A DNA stretch of 64,000 nt from the NCBI RefSeq assembly GCF_021412625.1, contig NZ_JAKCFI010000001.1:124001-188000 (forward strand), given 5' to 3'. The position numbers and the translations under genes are program-made. Positions 9,735 to 18,370 of this stretch are shown here, one piece after another. The DNA comes from Myxococcus stipitatus (GTDB lineage: Bacteria; Myxococcota; Myxococcia; Myxococcales; Myxococcaceae). The notes under the pieces are model-generated. The model was given only the letters and a program-made list of their open reading frames with translations, did not search any database and had not been told where the DNA came from. The stretch's first letter is position 1. Every line of letters starts with the position of its first letter.

Positions 9735-10694
9735 CTACTTCAGGTAGCCCTTCTCGCGCAGGCTCCGCTCGATGCGCGCGTGCACGTCACCGGGCTGGAG
9801 CGCGAGCGACGTGCCGGTGATCCGCTCGAAGGCGGCCACGTACTTGGTGGCCAGCTCCACGCGCACGTCGTCGGGGATGGGGGGCGGCTTGCCCTGTCCG
9901 GAGAAGTTCCGCTCGCGGATGAGCCACTGGCGGATGTTCTCCTTGTCGAGCATCCGCTGGTCCTCGCCGGCGGCGAAGCGCTTCTCGTACTCGTCCGCCA
10001 CCCAGTAGCGGCTCGAGTCGGGCGTGTGCATCTCGTCGATGACGTAGAGGTCGTCGCCCACCTTGCCGAACTCGTACTTCGTATCGACCAGGATGAGGCC
10101 GCGCGTGCGCGCCCACTTCTGACCCTCCTGGAACAGGCCGCGCGCCGCCTCCGTGATTCGCGCCCAGTCGCGCGCGCTGGCCAGGCCCCGCGCCAGGATT
10201 TCCTGCTCGGAGATGGGCTCGTCGTGCTGGCCGTACTCCGCCTTGGTGGACGGGGTGATGATGGGCGCGGGGAAGGCCTCGTCCTTGCGCAGGCCGTCCG
10301 GGAAGGGCACGCCGTAGGCCGTGTGCGTGCCCTTCTGGTAGTCGCGCCACAGGCTGCCGGTGAGGTAGCCGCGAATCACCACCTCCACCGTGAAGGGCTG
10401 ACAGGCGCGCGCCACGGTGACGTTGGCGTCCGGCACGTCCAGCACGTGGTTGGCGCAGATGTGCTTCGTCCGCTCGAACCAGAAGGCCGCGAGCCGGTTG
10501 AGCACCTCGCCCTTGAAGGGGATGGTGGTGAGCACGTGGTCGAACGCGGACAGCCGGTCCGTCGTCACCAGGACGAGCGAGTCGCCGCGCCGGAAGGTGT
10601 CGCGGACCTTGCCGCGGTAGTGCTGGCCGAGCGCGGGCAGGTCGACCTGCTGGAGCGTATGGGGGAGTTGGGCGTGAAGTGCGGAGGTGTTCAC
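9735..10694 (-). CDS. purC: Phosphoribosylaminoimidazole-succinocarboxamide synthase (SAICAR synthase)
   Basis: Joins CAIR and aspartate with ATP to make SAICAR, the substrate of the neighbouring purB product. The 319-residue product is the longer eukaryote/proteobacteria-type form, with GKVRDTF near the N-terminus, VVIRGYLTGSLW, LILVDTKYEFG and IDEMHTPDSSRYW. The GTG at 10694 is chosen because GAGG lies at a suitable distance upstream and the conserved region starts with HYRGKVRDT; an in-frame start at 10853 would add an unlikely Arg/Pro-rich stretch overlapping the next gene. Confidence 0.96.
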   Translation of the reverse strand: MNTSALHAQLPHTLQQVDLPALGQHYRGKVRDTFRRGDSLVLVTTDRLSAFDHVLTTIPFKGEVLNRLAAFWFERTKHICANHVLDVPDANVTVARACQPFTVEVVIRGYLTGSLWRDYQKGTHTAYGVPFPDGLRKDEAFPAPIITPSTKAEYGQHDEPISEQEILARGLASARDWARITEAARGLFQEGQKWARTRGLILVDTKYEFGKVGDDLYVIDEMHTPDSSRYWVADEYEKRFAAGEDQRMLDKENIRQWLIRERNFSGQGKPPPIPDDVRVELATKYVAAFERITGTSLALQPGDVHARIERSLREKGYLK

Positions 10695-10770
10695 GGTCGC
10701 CTCGCGGCCCGCCCCTCTGGAAGAGGGGAACGGCGAGAGAAGGACGGGCCTGTTGCTGAGGCGCGCGACT

Positions 10771-11361
10771 CTACTGGAGCGTGGCCGGCATGGAAGCGGG
10801 ACCGTAGGCCGCTGCCAGGTAGAGGAAGGCCGGATTGACGCGCAGCACACCATCCACGTAGGCGACCGCGTACGGCGCCCCGGTCGCCCGGTCCACCTGC
10901 ACCGCGCTGTCGGGCTGGATGCCCCAGTGGGCGAGCAGCGTGCGGGCCACCAGCTCCGCCGCCTCCCGCTCCGACAGCCCCTGGAGGCTCTCGCGGCGAT
11001 CCTCGGGCCACCGCTCGCCCGCGCGCGCGTCCAACACCAGCTGCAGCCCCTTGCCCGCGTCCGGCGCCTGGAACAGGTCCATGCGCGACTCGAAGCCGGG
11101 CGCCGCGAGCAGCTCGCCGTTCTGGCTGACGGGGAAGAGCACCAGCGCCTGCGCCGCCTGTCCCGCCTCCAGGTCCGACTGCCGCGCCACCTCGCGGAAC
11201 AGCTCCAGCCGCGTGGTGGGGGACTCGAACTCCAGGAACTCTGGCGGATGCGAGAGGGCCTGCCGGGCGCTCATCGTCGCGCGCGTGGGCGTGCCGGCGC
11301 CACCACACGCGGTGAGCACCGTGACGAGCGACAGGAGCAACCCAGGGAGCCAGCGACGCAT
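10771..11361 (-). CDS. Hypothetical lipoprotein
   Basis: Not recognised. A 196-residue protein with a lipoprotein signal (LLSLVTVLTAC, cleavage before Cys-19), so probably anchored in the envelope. The rest is soluble and mixed alpha/beta with no obvious catalytic motif. It lies 76 bases upstream of purC on the same strand and is divergent from the RNA methyltransferase gene, with which it shares about 50 bases of promoter region. Confidence 0.7.
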   Translation of the reverse strand: MRRWLPGLLLSLVTVLTACGGAGTPTRATMSARQALSHPPEFLEFESPTTRLELFREVARQSDLEAGQAAQALVLFPVSQNGELLAAPGFESRMDLFQAPDAGKGLQLVLDARAGERWPEDRRESLQGLSEREAAELVARTLLAHWGIQPDSAVQVDRATGAPYAVAYVDGVLRVNPAFLYLAAAYGPASMPATLQ

Positions 11362-11414
11362 ACGCCCGGGAATATACCGATCTGCTCCAGGATCAACCAG
11401 CTAAACTCAGAGCC

Positions 11415-12152
11415 ATGCGTCCAGGAGACTCCCTCACCGTTGTCCTGCACCAGACGCGCTCTCCGGACAACCTCGGCGCCGTCGCACGCGTCATGGCGAA
11501 CTTCGGTTTCGGGCGGCTGGTCCTTTCTGACCCGGCCACCTATTCGTTCCGCGGCGCGGAGCGGCTCGCCGTCAAGGGCGACGGGGTGTTGGAGCGCATG
11601 GCCGTGGCGCGCGACCTGCCGGAGGCCCTGAAGGACTGCGTGTACGCGGTGGGCACGACGTCTCGCACCCAGCTGAAGGGGCGCGTGGCGCTGTCGCCGG
11701 AGGACGCGGTGCGGCGGCTGGCCGAGGAGAGCGTGCGGGGCAGGGTGGCGCTGGTGTTCGGCGGGGAGCAGCGGGGGATGTCGGACGAGGAGCTGGCGCG
11801 GTGCGAGGACGTGCTGGTCATCCCCACCTCGGATGTCCAGCCCTCCATGAACCTGGCGCAGTCCTCCGCGGTGCTGTTGTACCTGTGTCACCGCCAGGGA
11901 CTGGGCCCCGCGCCCCAGGCGCCGGACGCGGTGGAGCCGGGCGCGAGGCTGGGCACGCTGGACGCGCTGGCGAAGCGGATGCGCGAGGTGATGCTGACGG
12001 CGGACTTCCTCAATCCGCAGGCGCCGGAGCACGTGCTCAACGAGCTGGAGCGGACGTTGATGCGAGCAAAGCTGACCCAGCGCGAGGCGGAGCTGTGGCT
12101 CACGGCCTTCAAGCACCTGGGTCGCGCGGTGGCGCGGGGCGCTGCTCCCTGA
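11415..12152 (+). CDS. SpoU/TrmJ-type tRNA/rRNA methyltransferase
   Basis: A 245-residue SPOUT methyltransferase. Visible motifs are the N-terminal motif 1 (RSPDNLGAVARVMANFGF), motif 2 (ALVFGGEQRGMSDEEL) and motif 3 (VLVIPTSDVQPSMNLAQSSAVLLY), which together form the knotted SAM site. The order and the extra C-terminal helical region fit TrmJ, which 2'-O-methylates position 32 of certain tRNAs. Assignment to the superfamily is firm; the exact substrate is inferred. Confidence 0.9.
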   Translation: MRPGDSLTVVLHQTRSPDNLGAVARVMANFGFGRLVLSDPATYSFRGAERLAVKGDGVLERMAVARDLPEALKDCVYAVGTTSRTQLKGRVALSPEDAVRRLAEESVRGRVALVFGGEQRGMSDEELARCEDVLVIPTSDVQPSMNLAQSSAVLLYLCHRQGLGPAPQAPDAVEPGARLGTLDALAKRMREVMLTADFLNPQAPEHVLNELERTLMRAKLTQREAELWLTAFKHLGRAVARGAAP

Positions 12153-12196
12153 CGGACATCCGTGGGGGAGGCGCGCCCCGGCGCCGCGCGGACGAC

Positions 12197-12469
12197 TTAC
12201 GCCGCGTCCTTCTTGTAGGCCTCGCCGTGGTGCTTCTCACACAGGCCGGCCTTGAACACCTTCACCCGACACTCCGCCTTGGAGCAGGTGCGGTAGCGCG
12301 AGTGGGGCAGGTCGCCCTGGCGCCAGGTCTTGTAGTGGAAGAAGCAGTAGTTCTTGGCGCGGTAGGGGCGCTTGCAGCCCTCCACGGAGCAAGCCTTCTT
12401 GCCGCCGCCCTTGGCGGTGCGGGGCCAGTGGGTGAGCTTCTTCTGGGTCGTCGGGGTGGCCTCGGCCAT
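12197..12469 (-). CDS. Small protein with two C-x4-C-x9-C-x2-H metal-binding-like motifs
   Basis: A 90-residue basic protein. Its body is a tandem of two units with identical spacing: CSVEGC-x9-CFFH and CSKAEC-x9-CEKH, that is C-x4-C-x9-C-x2-H twice. This strongly suggests one zinc ion per unit. The N-terminus is rich in Lys and Thr (MAEATPTTQKKLTHWPRTAKGGGKK). A role in nucleic-acid or protein binding is possible but not shown. The ATG at 12469 has AGGAGAG upstream; the longer frame to 12547 lacks support. Convergent with the methyltransferase gene, 44 bases apart. Confidence 0.8.
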   Translation of the reverse strand: MAEATPTTQKKLTHWPRTAKGGGKKACSVEGCKRPYRAKNYCFFHYKTWRQGDLPHSRYRTCSKAECRVKVFKAGLCEKHHGEAYKKDAA

Positions 12470-12596
12470 TGTGGGACTCTCCTGCGTGCTGCGGGAAGCG
12501 CGGCGCCACACGGGGTGGACCCGCCGCCGGGTACGAAAAAGGCGCACTGTCTAGCGCCCATGCCACCCGAACGCAAGGGAGGCGCCGGGGCCGGCG

Positions 12597-13856
12597 TCAC
12601 GGCGTGGGGGGGCTCTCCTCGGAACCCGGGGCCTCGGCCGCCCCTTCCGCCTCCTCGTCCGACAGGGGCGGCCTGACCTTCTCCCGGGGGATGGGCGACA
12701 GCAGGTCGTCCAGCACGGACTGCGCGCGGGTGGGACGGCGCGCCTGCCTGTGCGAGGCCAGCGCGGGGGCGGGAGGCCCCTCGGCCGGCATCTCCTCCAG
12801 GCGGATCCTCAGTCGCAGCGGCCTGCCCAGCCGGCGGATGTCCAGCCGCACGTCGCGCCCCACGCCCCGGGCGGCCACCTGCCAGCGCAGGGTGTGGGCG
12901 CGCTCCACGCGGCGCTTGCCCAGCCCGATGATGACGTCGCCGCTGCGCAGCCCCGCGCGCTCCCCCGGGCCGCCCTCGACCACCTCGGTCACCACCACGC
13001 CCGGGCCGCGGCTCAGGTTGAAGGCCTCGGCCACCTCGGGCGAGAAGTCCTGCACGCTGATGCCCAACCAGCCGCGCCGCACGCGGCCGTGCGCGCGCAG
13101 CTGCGGAATCACCGTCTTCGCGATGTCGATGGGGATGGCGAAGCCGATGCCCTGTCCCGCGACGTTGACGGCGTTGGCCACCGCCACCACGTCGCCGTGC
13201 AGGTCCAGCACCGGCCCCCCGGAGTTGCCCGGGTTGATGGACGCGTCCATCTGCATGTAGTCGAAGTCGCCGTCGCGCCCGTTGGGCGTCACGTCCGTGC
13301 GCCCCATGAAGCTGACCACGCCCACCGTCACCGAGTGCGACAGGCCGAACGGGTTGCCGATGACGACGATCCAATCCGCCGAGCGCACGTGCCCCGCCGA
13401 CGCGAGCCGCAGCACCGGGAGCCTCCGGGGCGCGTCGATCTTCAACAGCGCGCAGTCCGTGCGGGCGTCCTCGCCCACCACGCGCGCGACGTACTCCTCC
13501 ACGTAGCCGCGCGGGTGCATCACGGAGACGACGACCTCCGACGCCCCCTCCACGACGTGCGCGCTGGTGAGCACGTAGCCGTCCGCGTGGATGATGAACC
13601 CCGAGCCGATGCCCTTCTGCGGCTCCTCGCCGGGGGCGGCCGACTCGTCGTTCATCTGCCGGGTGGTGATGGAGACCACGGACGGCATCGCCCGGCGCGC
13701 CACCTCGCTCAGGGTGGCCCGCTGGTCGTTCAGTGAACGGTTCCGGGCCTCCAGCCACAGCCGTCCCTGGCCGCGTCCAGCGGCCCGTGCGGGCGGCGCC
13801 AGCGCGCACACCATCGCGATGATGAAGATGACGCCCTTGATTGGAGCCCTGTTCAT
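12597..13856 (-). CDS. HtrA/Deg-type serine protease with PDZ domain
   Basis: A 419-residue periplasmic protease or chaperone for envelope quality control. It has a signal peptide (residues 1-26), a trypsin-like domain with triad residues in LTSAHVV (His), RTDCALLKI (Asp) and GNSGGP (Ser), and one PDZ domain (about 245-340: GWLGISVQ, AGLRSGDVIIGLG). An acidic/Pro-rich tail of about 80 residues follows. One PDZ domain makes it DegS-like rather than DegP-like. The ATG at 13856 has GGAGG upstream. Confidence 0.92.
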   Translation of the reverse strand: MNRAPIKGVIFIIAMVCALAPPARAAGRGQGRLWLEARNRSLNDQRATLSEVARRAMPSVVSITTRQMNDESAAPGEEPQKGIGSGFIIHADGYVLTSAHVVEGASEVVVSVMHPRGYVEEYVARVVGEDARTDCALLKIDAPRRLPVLRLASAGHVRSADWIVVIGNPFGLSHSVTVGVVSFMGRTDVTPNGRDGDFDYMQMDASINPGNSGGPVLDLHGDVVAVANAVNVAGQGIGFAIPIDIAKTVIPQLRAHGRVRRGWLGISVQDFSPEVAEAFNLSRGPGVVVTEVVEGGPGERAGLRSGDVIIGLGKRRVERAHTLRWQVAARGVGRDVRLDIRRLGRPLRLRIRLEEMPAEGPPAPALASHRQARRPTRAQSVLDDLLSPIPREKVRPPLSDEEAEGAAEAPGSEESPPTP

Positions 13857-13943
13857 GGCCCGCCTCCGCCCCGACCGACCACCCACCCACGCAACCTAGG
13901 GAGGGGAGCCGTGTCGCGGAAGCGGACCTGTCCGCCAGGCTAC

Positions 13944-14225
13944 TTACTTCTTCTTCGCGATGATGCGATCCACCGCCGCCCGGTCCTCCGCGGAGATGCG
14001 CTCGCGCGGGGCCGCGTCCGACGACCGGGAGACGACGCCCTTGGCGTCCTCGTACGCGTCCTCCAGGCTGTCCTTCATCCGGTCCACCGTGTCCGGCTTC
14101 ACGGTCCGCTTGTAGGCCCGCTCCATGTGCTCCAGCGGCGTGCGCCCGTCCACCTCTCCCTTCGACAGGAAGATGCCGAGCCCCACCGCGCAGACCGTCC
14201 AGACGATGAACTTCAAAGCTCCCAT
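13944..14225 (-). CDS. Small membrane-anchored hypothetical protein
   Basis: Not recognised. A 93-residue protein with one N-terminal hydrophobic helix (KFIVWTVCAVGLGIFL), followed by a charged, probably helical cytoplasmic or periplasmic part ending in IIAKKK. The ATG at 14225 is chosen because AGGAGG sits eight bases upstream, while the GTG two codons earlier would be too close. It is 87 bases from the HtrA gene on the same strand. Confidence 0.7.
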   Translation of the reverse strand: MGALKFIVWTVCAVGLGIFLSKGEVDGRTPLEHMERAYKRTVKPDTVDRMKDSLEDAYEDAKGVVSRSSDAAPRERISAEDRAAVDRIIAKKK

Positions 14226-14324
14226 GCTCACAGCCTCCTACGTCTTCTTACATCCCTGAGGGAGGCCTGGCCAGTTTCCGACCGCGTGTGTGGATGTCGC
14301 TGACAGGGCGGGTCGGGGCACTTA

Positions 14325-15401
14325 ATGTCCCCGGGCTTGCAGCCCGAAGAGTTCTTCCAGGCGGCCCGGGAGCGGGCCGCGCAGTTGGACGTCGGACGTG
14401 GAGACGCGGTGGTGGAACGCGTCCGCGCCGCGGCGTCCGCGTTGTTCACCCGCATGCCGGAGCCTCCGGTGTACCGCCGCGCGGAGGACCCCTCGCGCAA
14501 GGCGGCGCAGGCGCTGTTGCCGGAGGTGGAGAAGGTGCTGGCGGAGGCGCTGGCGGCCGGACGCGACCCGTCCAGGGCGCCCGCCCTGGAGAAGCTGGTG
14601 GCGGCGCTGCTGGCGCATGGCGAGGCGCTGGTCCACACCGCGAGCGGCCGGCTGGAGGCGGCGGAGACGGCGTGGCGCCGGGCGCTGGAGCTGGAGCGGG
14701 CCGCGCACCCGACGCGGCACCTGGTGACGGCGCCGCCCCGTCCGCCGCCGGTGTTCGACAAGGCGACGAAGACGTCGCGCTACGACCCCCGGCCCGCGCC
14801 GCAGGCGAGCGTGAAGCTGGTGTGCCCCAACACCGGCTGCAAGCGGGTGGGGGACTACGCCTTCCTGACGAACCACGCGTACAACCGCTTCGTCTGTCCG
14901 GTGTGCCGCACGCCCTTCCTCGCGTACTTCGGCGAGCTGCGCGGGCTGGAGGTGGAGGTGCGCCGCAGCTCCAAGCGCTACTTCTTCACCGTGGACGAGG
15001 TGGGCGGCAACGGCAGCTCGCGCATCGAGTTCGAGGAGGCGAGCGGCCAGGAGTTCCCCGCGGCGCGCAGGGACCTGCTGGCGTTCCTCTACACGGAGGC
15101 GCGCGAGCTGAAGGTCGTGGTGAACCTCACCAACCAGCGGCTCATGTGGGTGAGCCCGGCGTCCTCGTGCTTCGTGGCGACGGTGGCGTTCGGCGAGGGC
15201 GCGCCGGAGCTGGTGGCCTTCCGGGCGTACCGCGACGAGGTGCTCGGGAAGAGCCTGCTCGGGCGCGGGTTCATCCGGGGCTACTATCGCTGGGGGCCGG
15301 ACGTGGCGCGCTGGGTGGAAAGGCGTCCGGTGGCCCGGAGCGGCGTGCGGTGGGTGTTGCGGCGGGTGCATGACCGCCTGACGAGGAGTGGATACGCGTG
15401 A
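14325..15401 (+). CDS. CFI-box protein with zinc-ribbon-like motif
   Basis: A 358-residue protein. The N-terminal half is helical; a CPNTGC...CPVC pair of Cys motifs near residues 167-195 looks like a zinc ribbon; the C-terminal part has CFVATVAFG followed by PELVAFRAYRDEVLGKSLLGRGFIRGYY, which matches the CFI-box C-terminal domain found in many proteobacterial and myxobacterial proteins of unknown function. The stop overlaps the start of the thioredoxin-like gene (GTGA), suggesting a shared operon. Confidence 0.75.
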   Translation: MSPGLQPEEFFQAARERAAQLDVGRGDAVVERVRAAASALFTRMPEPPVYRRAEDPSRKAAQALLPEVEKVLAEALAAGRDPSRAPALEKLVAALLAHGEALVHTASGRLEAAETAWRRALELERAAHPTRHLVTAPPRPPPVFDKATKTSRYDPRPAPQASVKLVCPNTGCKRVGDYAFLTNHAYNRFVCPVCRTPFLAYFGELRGLEVEVRRSSKRYFFTVDEVGGNGSSRIEFEEASGQEFPAARRDLLAFLYTEARELKVVVNLTNQRLMWVSPASSCFVATVAFGEGAPELVAFRAYRDEVLGKSLLGRGFIRGYYRWGPDVARWVERRPVARSGVRWVLRRVHDRLTRSGYA

Positions 15402-15976
15402 CGCAAGAACCGATCGGCGCACCGCCGCCCGCGAGGCCGACGGGCACGGGGACGAAGGTGTTCCTGGGGCTGCTGGCGGCGCTGGCCGTGGGCGGGATGG
15501 TGTACCTCGGCGTGCTCGAGGCCCGGCGCGCGCAGCTCGTCCCGGACGGGGCGGCCGCGCCCGGGTTCGAATTGCCGCGTCACGGTGGCGGCGTGCTGAA
15601 GCTGGAGGAGTTTCGCGGGCAGGTGGTGATGCTCGACTTCTGGGCGACGTGGTGCCCTCCTTGCCGCGAGGAGATGCCCGCGCTGGTGAAGCTGGCGAAG
15701 GAGTACGAGTCCCAGGGGCTCGTCTTCCTGGCGGCCAGCCGCGATGACGGCGACATGGCGCCCCAGCTGGTGGACGGCTTCATCCGCCGCCACCTGCCGG
15801 AGCTCAAGCCCTACGTGGTCTACGCCAGCGACGACATGGCGCGGGCCTTCCAGGTGAGCGCGCTGCCCACGCTCTACTTCCTGGACCGCGAGGGCAAGGT
15901 GATGGACGCGCAGCGCGGCGCCCTGTCCGAGGACGCCCTGCGCCGCCGCATCGAGCGCGCGCTCAAGCAGCAGTAG
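15398..15976 (+). CDS. TlpA-like membrane-anchored thioredoxin
   Basis: A 192-residue thiol-disulfide oxidoreductase of the TlpA/ResA type facing the periplasm. It has an N-terminal membrane anchor (residues 19-40), the AhpC/TSA-like fold and the WCPPC active site (FWATWCPPCREEMP), with the cis-Pro in ALPTLYF. Relatives reduce cytochrome c apoproteins or other exported thiols; which substrate applies here is not visible. It is translationally coupled to the preceding CFI-box gene, whose conserved Cys residues could be a partner (inference). Confidence 0.9.
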   Translation: MTQEPIGAPPPARPTGTGTKVFLGLLAALAVGGMVYLGVLEARRAQLVPDGAAAPGFELPRHGGGVLKLEEFRGQVVMLDFWATWCPPCREEMPALVKLAKEYESQGLVFLAASRDDGDMAPQLVDGFIRRHLPELKPYVVYASDDMARAFQVSALPTLYFLDREGKVMDAQRGALSEDALRRRIERALKQQ

Positions 15977-16107
15977 CGCCCAGCCTTTCGAGCGCGTGTC
16001 ATTTTCTCGTCGGCTTGCAACGCGGAGCCGCTGCTGGAGGCGTGTCGGCTGGTCTCGTTATTCTCGAAAAGCCGGCTTGGCTGGCTGTGCGAGAACAAGG
16101 AGACGCG

Positions 16108-17787
16108 ATGAACATCCGTGACAAGGGTTACCAGCGGGTCGCTCGGCCCGCGCTCCTTCCCCTGCTGCTCTCGTTGGGAGCGTGGGCGACGGGGTGTGGC
16201 GGCGCGGAATCCGTCGACGCCTCGGAGGCGCCGCTCGGCACCGAGACACAGGCGGCCTCGGACGCCAACCTGTATGACTCGTTCACCCGGGCCAACCACG
16301 ACTCGCGCCTGTACAGCCTGGAGCAGGGCGTGCACGCGTGGACTCCGAACCCCTATTGGGGCAGCGCGTGGGGCATCATGTCGGGCCGCGCCTATCTGTC
16401 GAAGGACGACGGCACCTGGGCGGACCACTACGCCACGGTGCCCGGTACCTCCGACGTGCGGGTGATGGTGACGCTGGCCGTGCTGGGGCAGTACTCCGGC
16501 CTGACCTTCCGTCACGTCGACCGTGGCAATGGCTGGAAGCTGGCGACGGACACGAGCCTGGGCAAGTACTTCCTCACGCGCTACCTGTCCGGCACGCAGA
16601 CCTTCCCGCTGCAGATCGACCAGGTGCCCGTCGCGGGAGACGTCCTCGAGGTCCGCGCCCAGGGCACCCGCATCGATGTGTACATCAACGGGGTCTACAA
16701 GGGCGGCATCAACGACGCCACCCACCAGTACGCCACCCGGGTCGGCCTGCTCGCGAGCCAGGACAACCTCGCGCGCTTCGACGAGTTCAAGGTCTACACG
16801 CAGGGGACGCGTGACGCCACGCTCCAGCCCTTCCGCTCCGACTCGGTCTGGAACCTGCCCATCGGCCAGGGCGCGACCTTCGGGGACACGACCGAGCCGT
16901 CGACGCGCGACTTCCTGGCCACCAGCATCAACGGCGTGACGGTCACCTCCTGGGCCAACTGGAACCAGTACTCGCATCCCATCAGCTTCGCGGCCAACAC
17001 CGACCCGTGGGCGACCGTGACGGACTCCAACGATTCGTCGCGCAACGGCGCCTACTACGTGCCCGCCACCGCCACCATCGCGGATGGTTCGGACAAGCAC
17101 ATGCACGTCATCAACCCGCAGCGGACGGTCATCGACGAGGCGTGGGCCACCACGCGTGTGTCCACCACGGCGTACACCGTGGGGCGACACCACACCATCG
17201 ACCTCTACGGTTCGGGCCTGGGTCCAAAGGCCGGCGTGCGCGCGTACGGTGGCTCCGCGGTGGGCGGACTCATCCGCGCGTGGGAGACGACCTCCACGCA
17301 TCCGAAGTACACGGGGAAGATCCAGCACGCGCTGGCCCTCGCCGTGGACCGCGCGCAGCTCTATTACAGCTCCGGGTGGAGCGGCTACGACTCCAGCGGC
17401 TATGGCACCGCGAAGGGCTACGTCTGGCCCGCCACCGAGCAGGACTGGGGCAGCGAGACGACCTACAAGGGCAAGGTGCCCATGGGCGCGTACTTCGCCA
17501 TCCCTCCCACGGTGGACCTCAACACGCAGGGCCTGACGGCGGAGGGGAAGATGGTGGCGCAGGCGCTCCAGGACTTCGGCGCCTACGTGACGGACGCCAC
17601 CGTGGGCTGCGTGACGTTCTACGTGGAGCCCGCCGCGCCGGCGTCCTTCGTCAACAACCTGCGCAAGGACGCGGCGAAGCTGCGCTCGCTGTTGCGCAGG
17701 GTGACGAACAACAGCGCGGCCACGCCCAATGGCCCCGGCGCGCGCCGGGTGCCCATGCTGCCGGACCTGGCGCCGCCGGCTCCCTGA
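16108..17787 (+). CDS. Large secreted lipoprotein with concanavalin-like N-terminal domain
   Basis: A 559-residue lipoprotein (LGAWATGCGG lipobox). Residues about 50-235 look like a LamG/concanavalin-type beta-sandwich (YDSFTRANHDS ... FDEFKVYTQG). The remaining part begins with FRSDSVWNLPIG and contains DKHMHVI and GRHHTIDLYGSGLG. Similar C-terminal regions occur in secreted actinobacterial and myxobacterial proteins of unknown activity; a carbohydrate-active role is possible but unproven. The ATG at 16108 has AAGGAG upstream. Confidence 0.72.
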   Translation: MNIRDKGYQRVARPALLPLLLSLGAWATGCGGAESVDASEAPLGTETQAASDANLYDSFTRANHDSRLYSLEQGVHAWTPNPYWGSAWGIMSGRAYLSKDDGTWADHYATVPGTSDVRVMVTLAVLGQYSGLTFRHVDRGNGWKLATDTSLGKYFLTRYLSGTQTFPLQIDQVPVAGDVLEVRAQGTRIDVYINGVYKGGINDATHQYATRVGLLASQDNLARFDEFKVYTQGTRDATLQPFRSDSVWNLPIGQGATFGDTTEPSTRDFLATSINGVTVTSWANWNQYSHPISFAANTDPWATVTDSNDSSRNGAYYVPATATIADGSDKHMHVINPQRTVIDEAWATTRVSTTAYTVGRHHTIDLYGSGLGPKAGVRAYGGSAVGGLIRAWETTSTHPKYTGKIQHALALAVDRAQLYYSSGWSGYDSSGYGTAKGYVWPATEQDWGSETTYKGKVPMGAYFAIPPTVDLNTQGLTAEGKMVAQALQDFGAYVTDATVGCVTFYVEPAAPASFVNNLRKDAAKLRSLLRRVTNNSAATPNGPGARRVPMLPDLAPPAP

Positions 17788-17814
17788 GCGGCGAGCCCGC
17801 GTCCCCGTCCCGGC

Positions 17815-18231
17815 TCACTCCCTGGCGCGGGGACGCAGCAGCGCGGCGGAGAGGATGAGGCCATAGACCGCCGCGCTGCCATGGATGGCGAGCGCGAGCA
17901 TCAGGGGCGTGCCGCCTTCCCGCGTCGCCGTCAGCGCGTCCACCATGGGTGACACCATGAGCGCGAGGACGAAGATTCCCGCCGCGCGCCGTTGCCGGGT
18001 GAGCACCAGGCCCATCAGGGCCAGCCCGATGCCCAGGTCGCGCCCCGCCTTGACGTGGAGCCAGGGCACGACCGCCTCTCCGGCGAACGGCACGCCGAAC
18101 CCCGTGGCCGCGCCGGCCGGGTCCAGCACCGTCCGGACGAACAGGAACAGCATGAAGGCCCCCAGCAGCAAGGTGAACGCCGCGGTGGGGGAGGTGAGCT
18201 TCCAGGACAAACCAGGGGTGGACGGGTTCAT
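17815..18231 (-). CDS. DUF4267-type small membrane protein
   Basis: A 138-residue protein with about four transmembrane helices (AFTLLLGAFMLFLFVRTVL; DLGIGLALMGLVL; AAGIFVLALMVSPMVDAL; LMLALAIHGSAAVYGLILSAALL). It resembles the DUF4267 family, whose function is unknown. The ATG at 18231 has GGAG upstream; an ATG at 18264 is possible but lacks a site. It is divergent from an AraC-family gene, a layout in which the regulator usually controls the membrane protein. Confidence 0.78.
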   Translation of the reverse strand: MNPSTPGLSWKLTSPTAAFTLLLGAFMLFLFVRTVLDPAGAATGFGVPFAGEAVVPWLHVKAGRDLGIGLALMGLVLTRQRRAAGIFVLALMVSPMVDALTATREGGTPLMLALAIHGSAAVYGLILSAALLRPRARE

Positions 18232-18335
18232 AGGGGCTCCGGAGGGAACGATGGGGTCGGTCATGGGCTGAATGTGGCGCATGGACCGCCGGTTGCCCAT
18301 GCGCCGTCGACTCGATTCTTTGTCTGGAACGCTCA

Positions 18336-18360
18336 CCCGACGAGCATCATGGGCATCGGG
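18336..18360. promoter_or_regulatory. Imperfect dyad between the AraC-family and DUF4267 genes
   Basis: CCCGAcGagCAT and ATGggCaTCGGG form a dyad matching at 9 of 12 positions around one central base. It ends ten bases before the regulator start, so it could be an operator for autoregulation and for the divergent gene. The symmetry is seen; the role is inferred. Confidence 0.3.
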
Positions 18361-18370
18361 GTGATACCGT

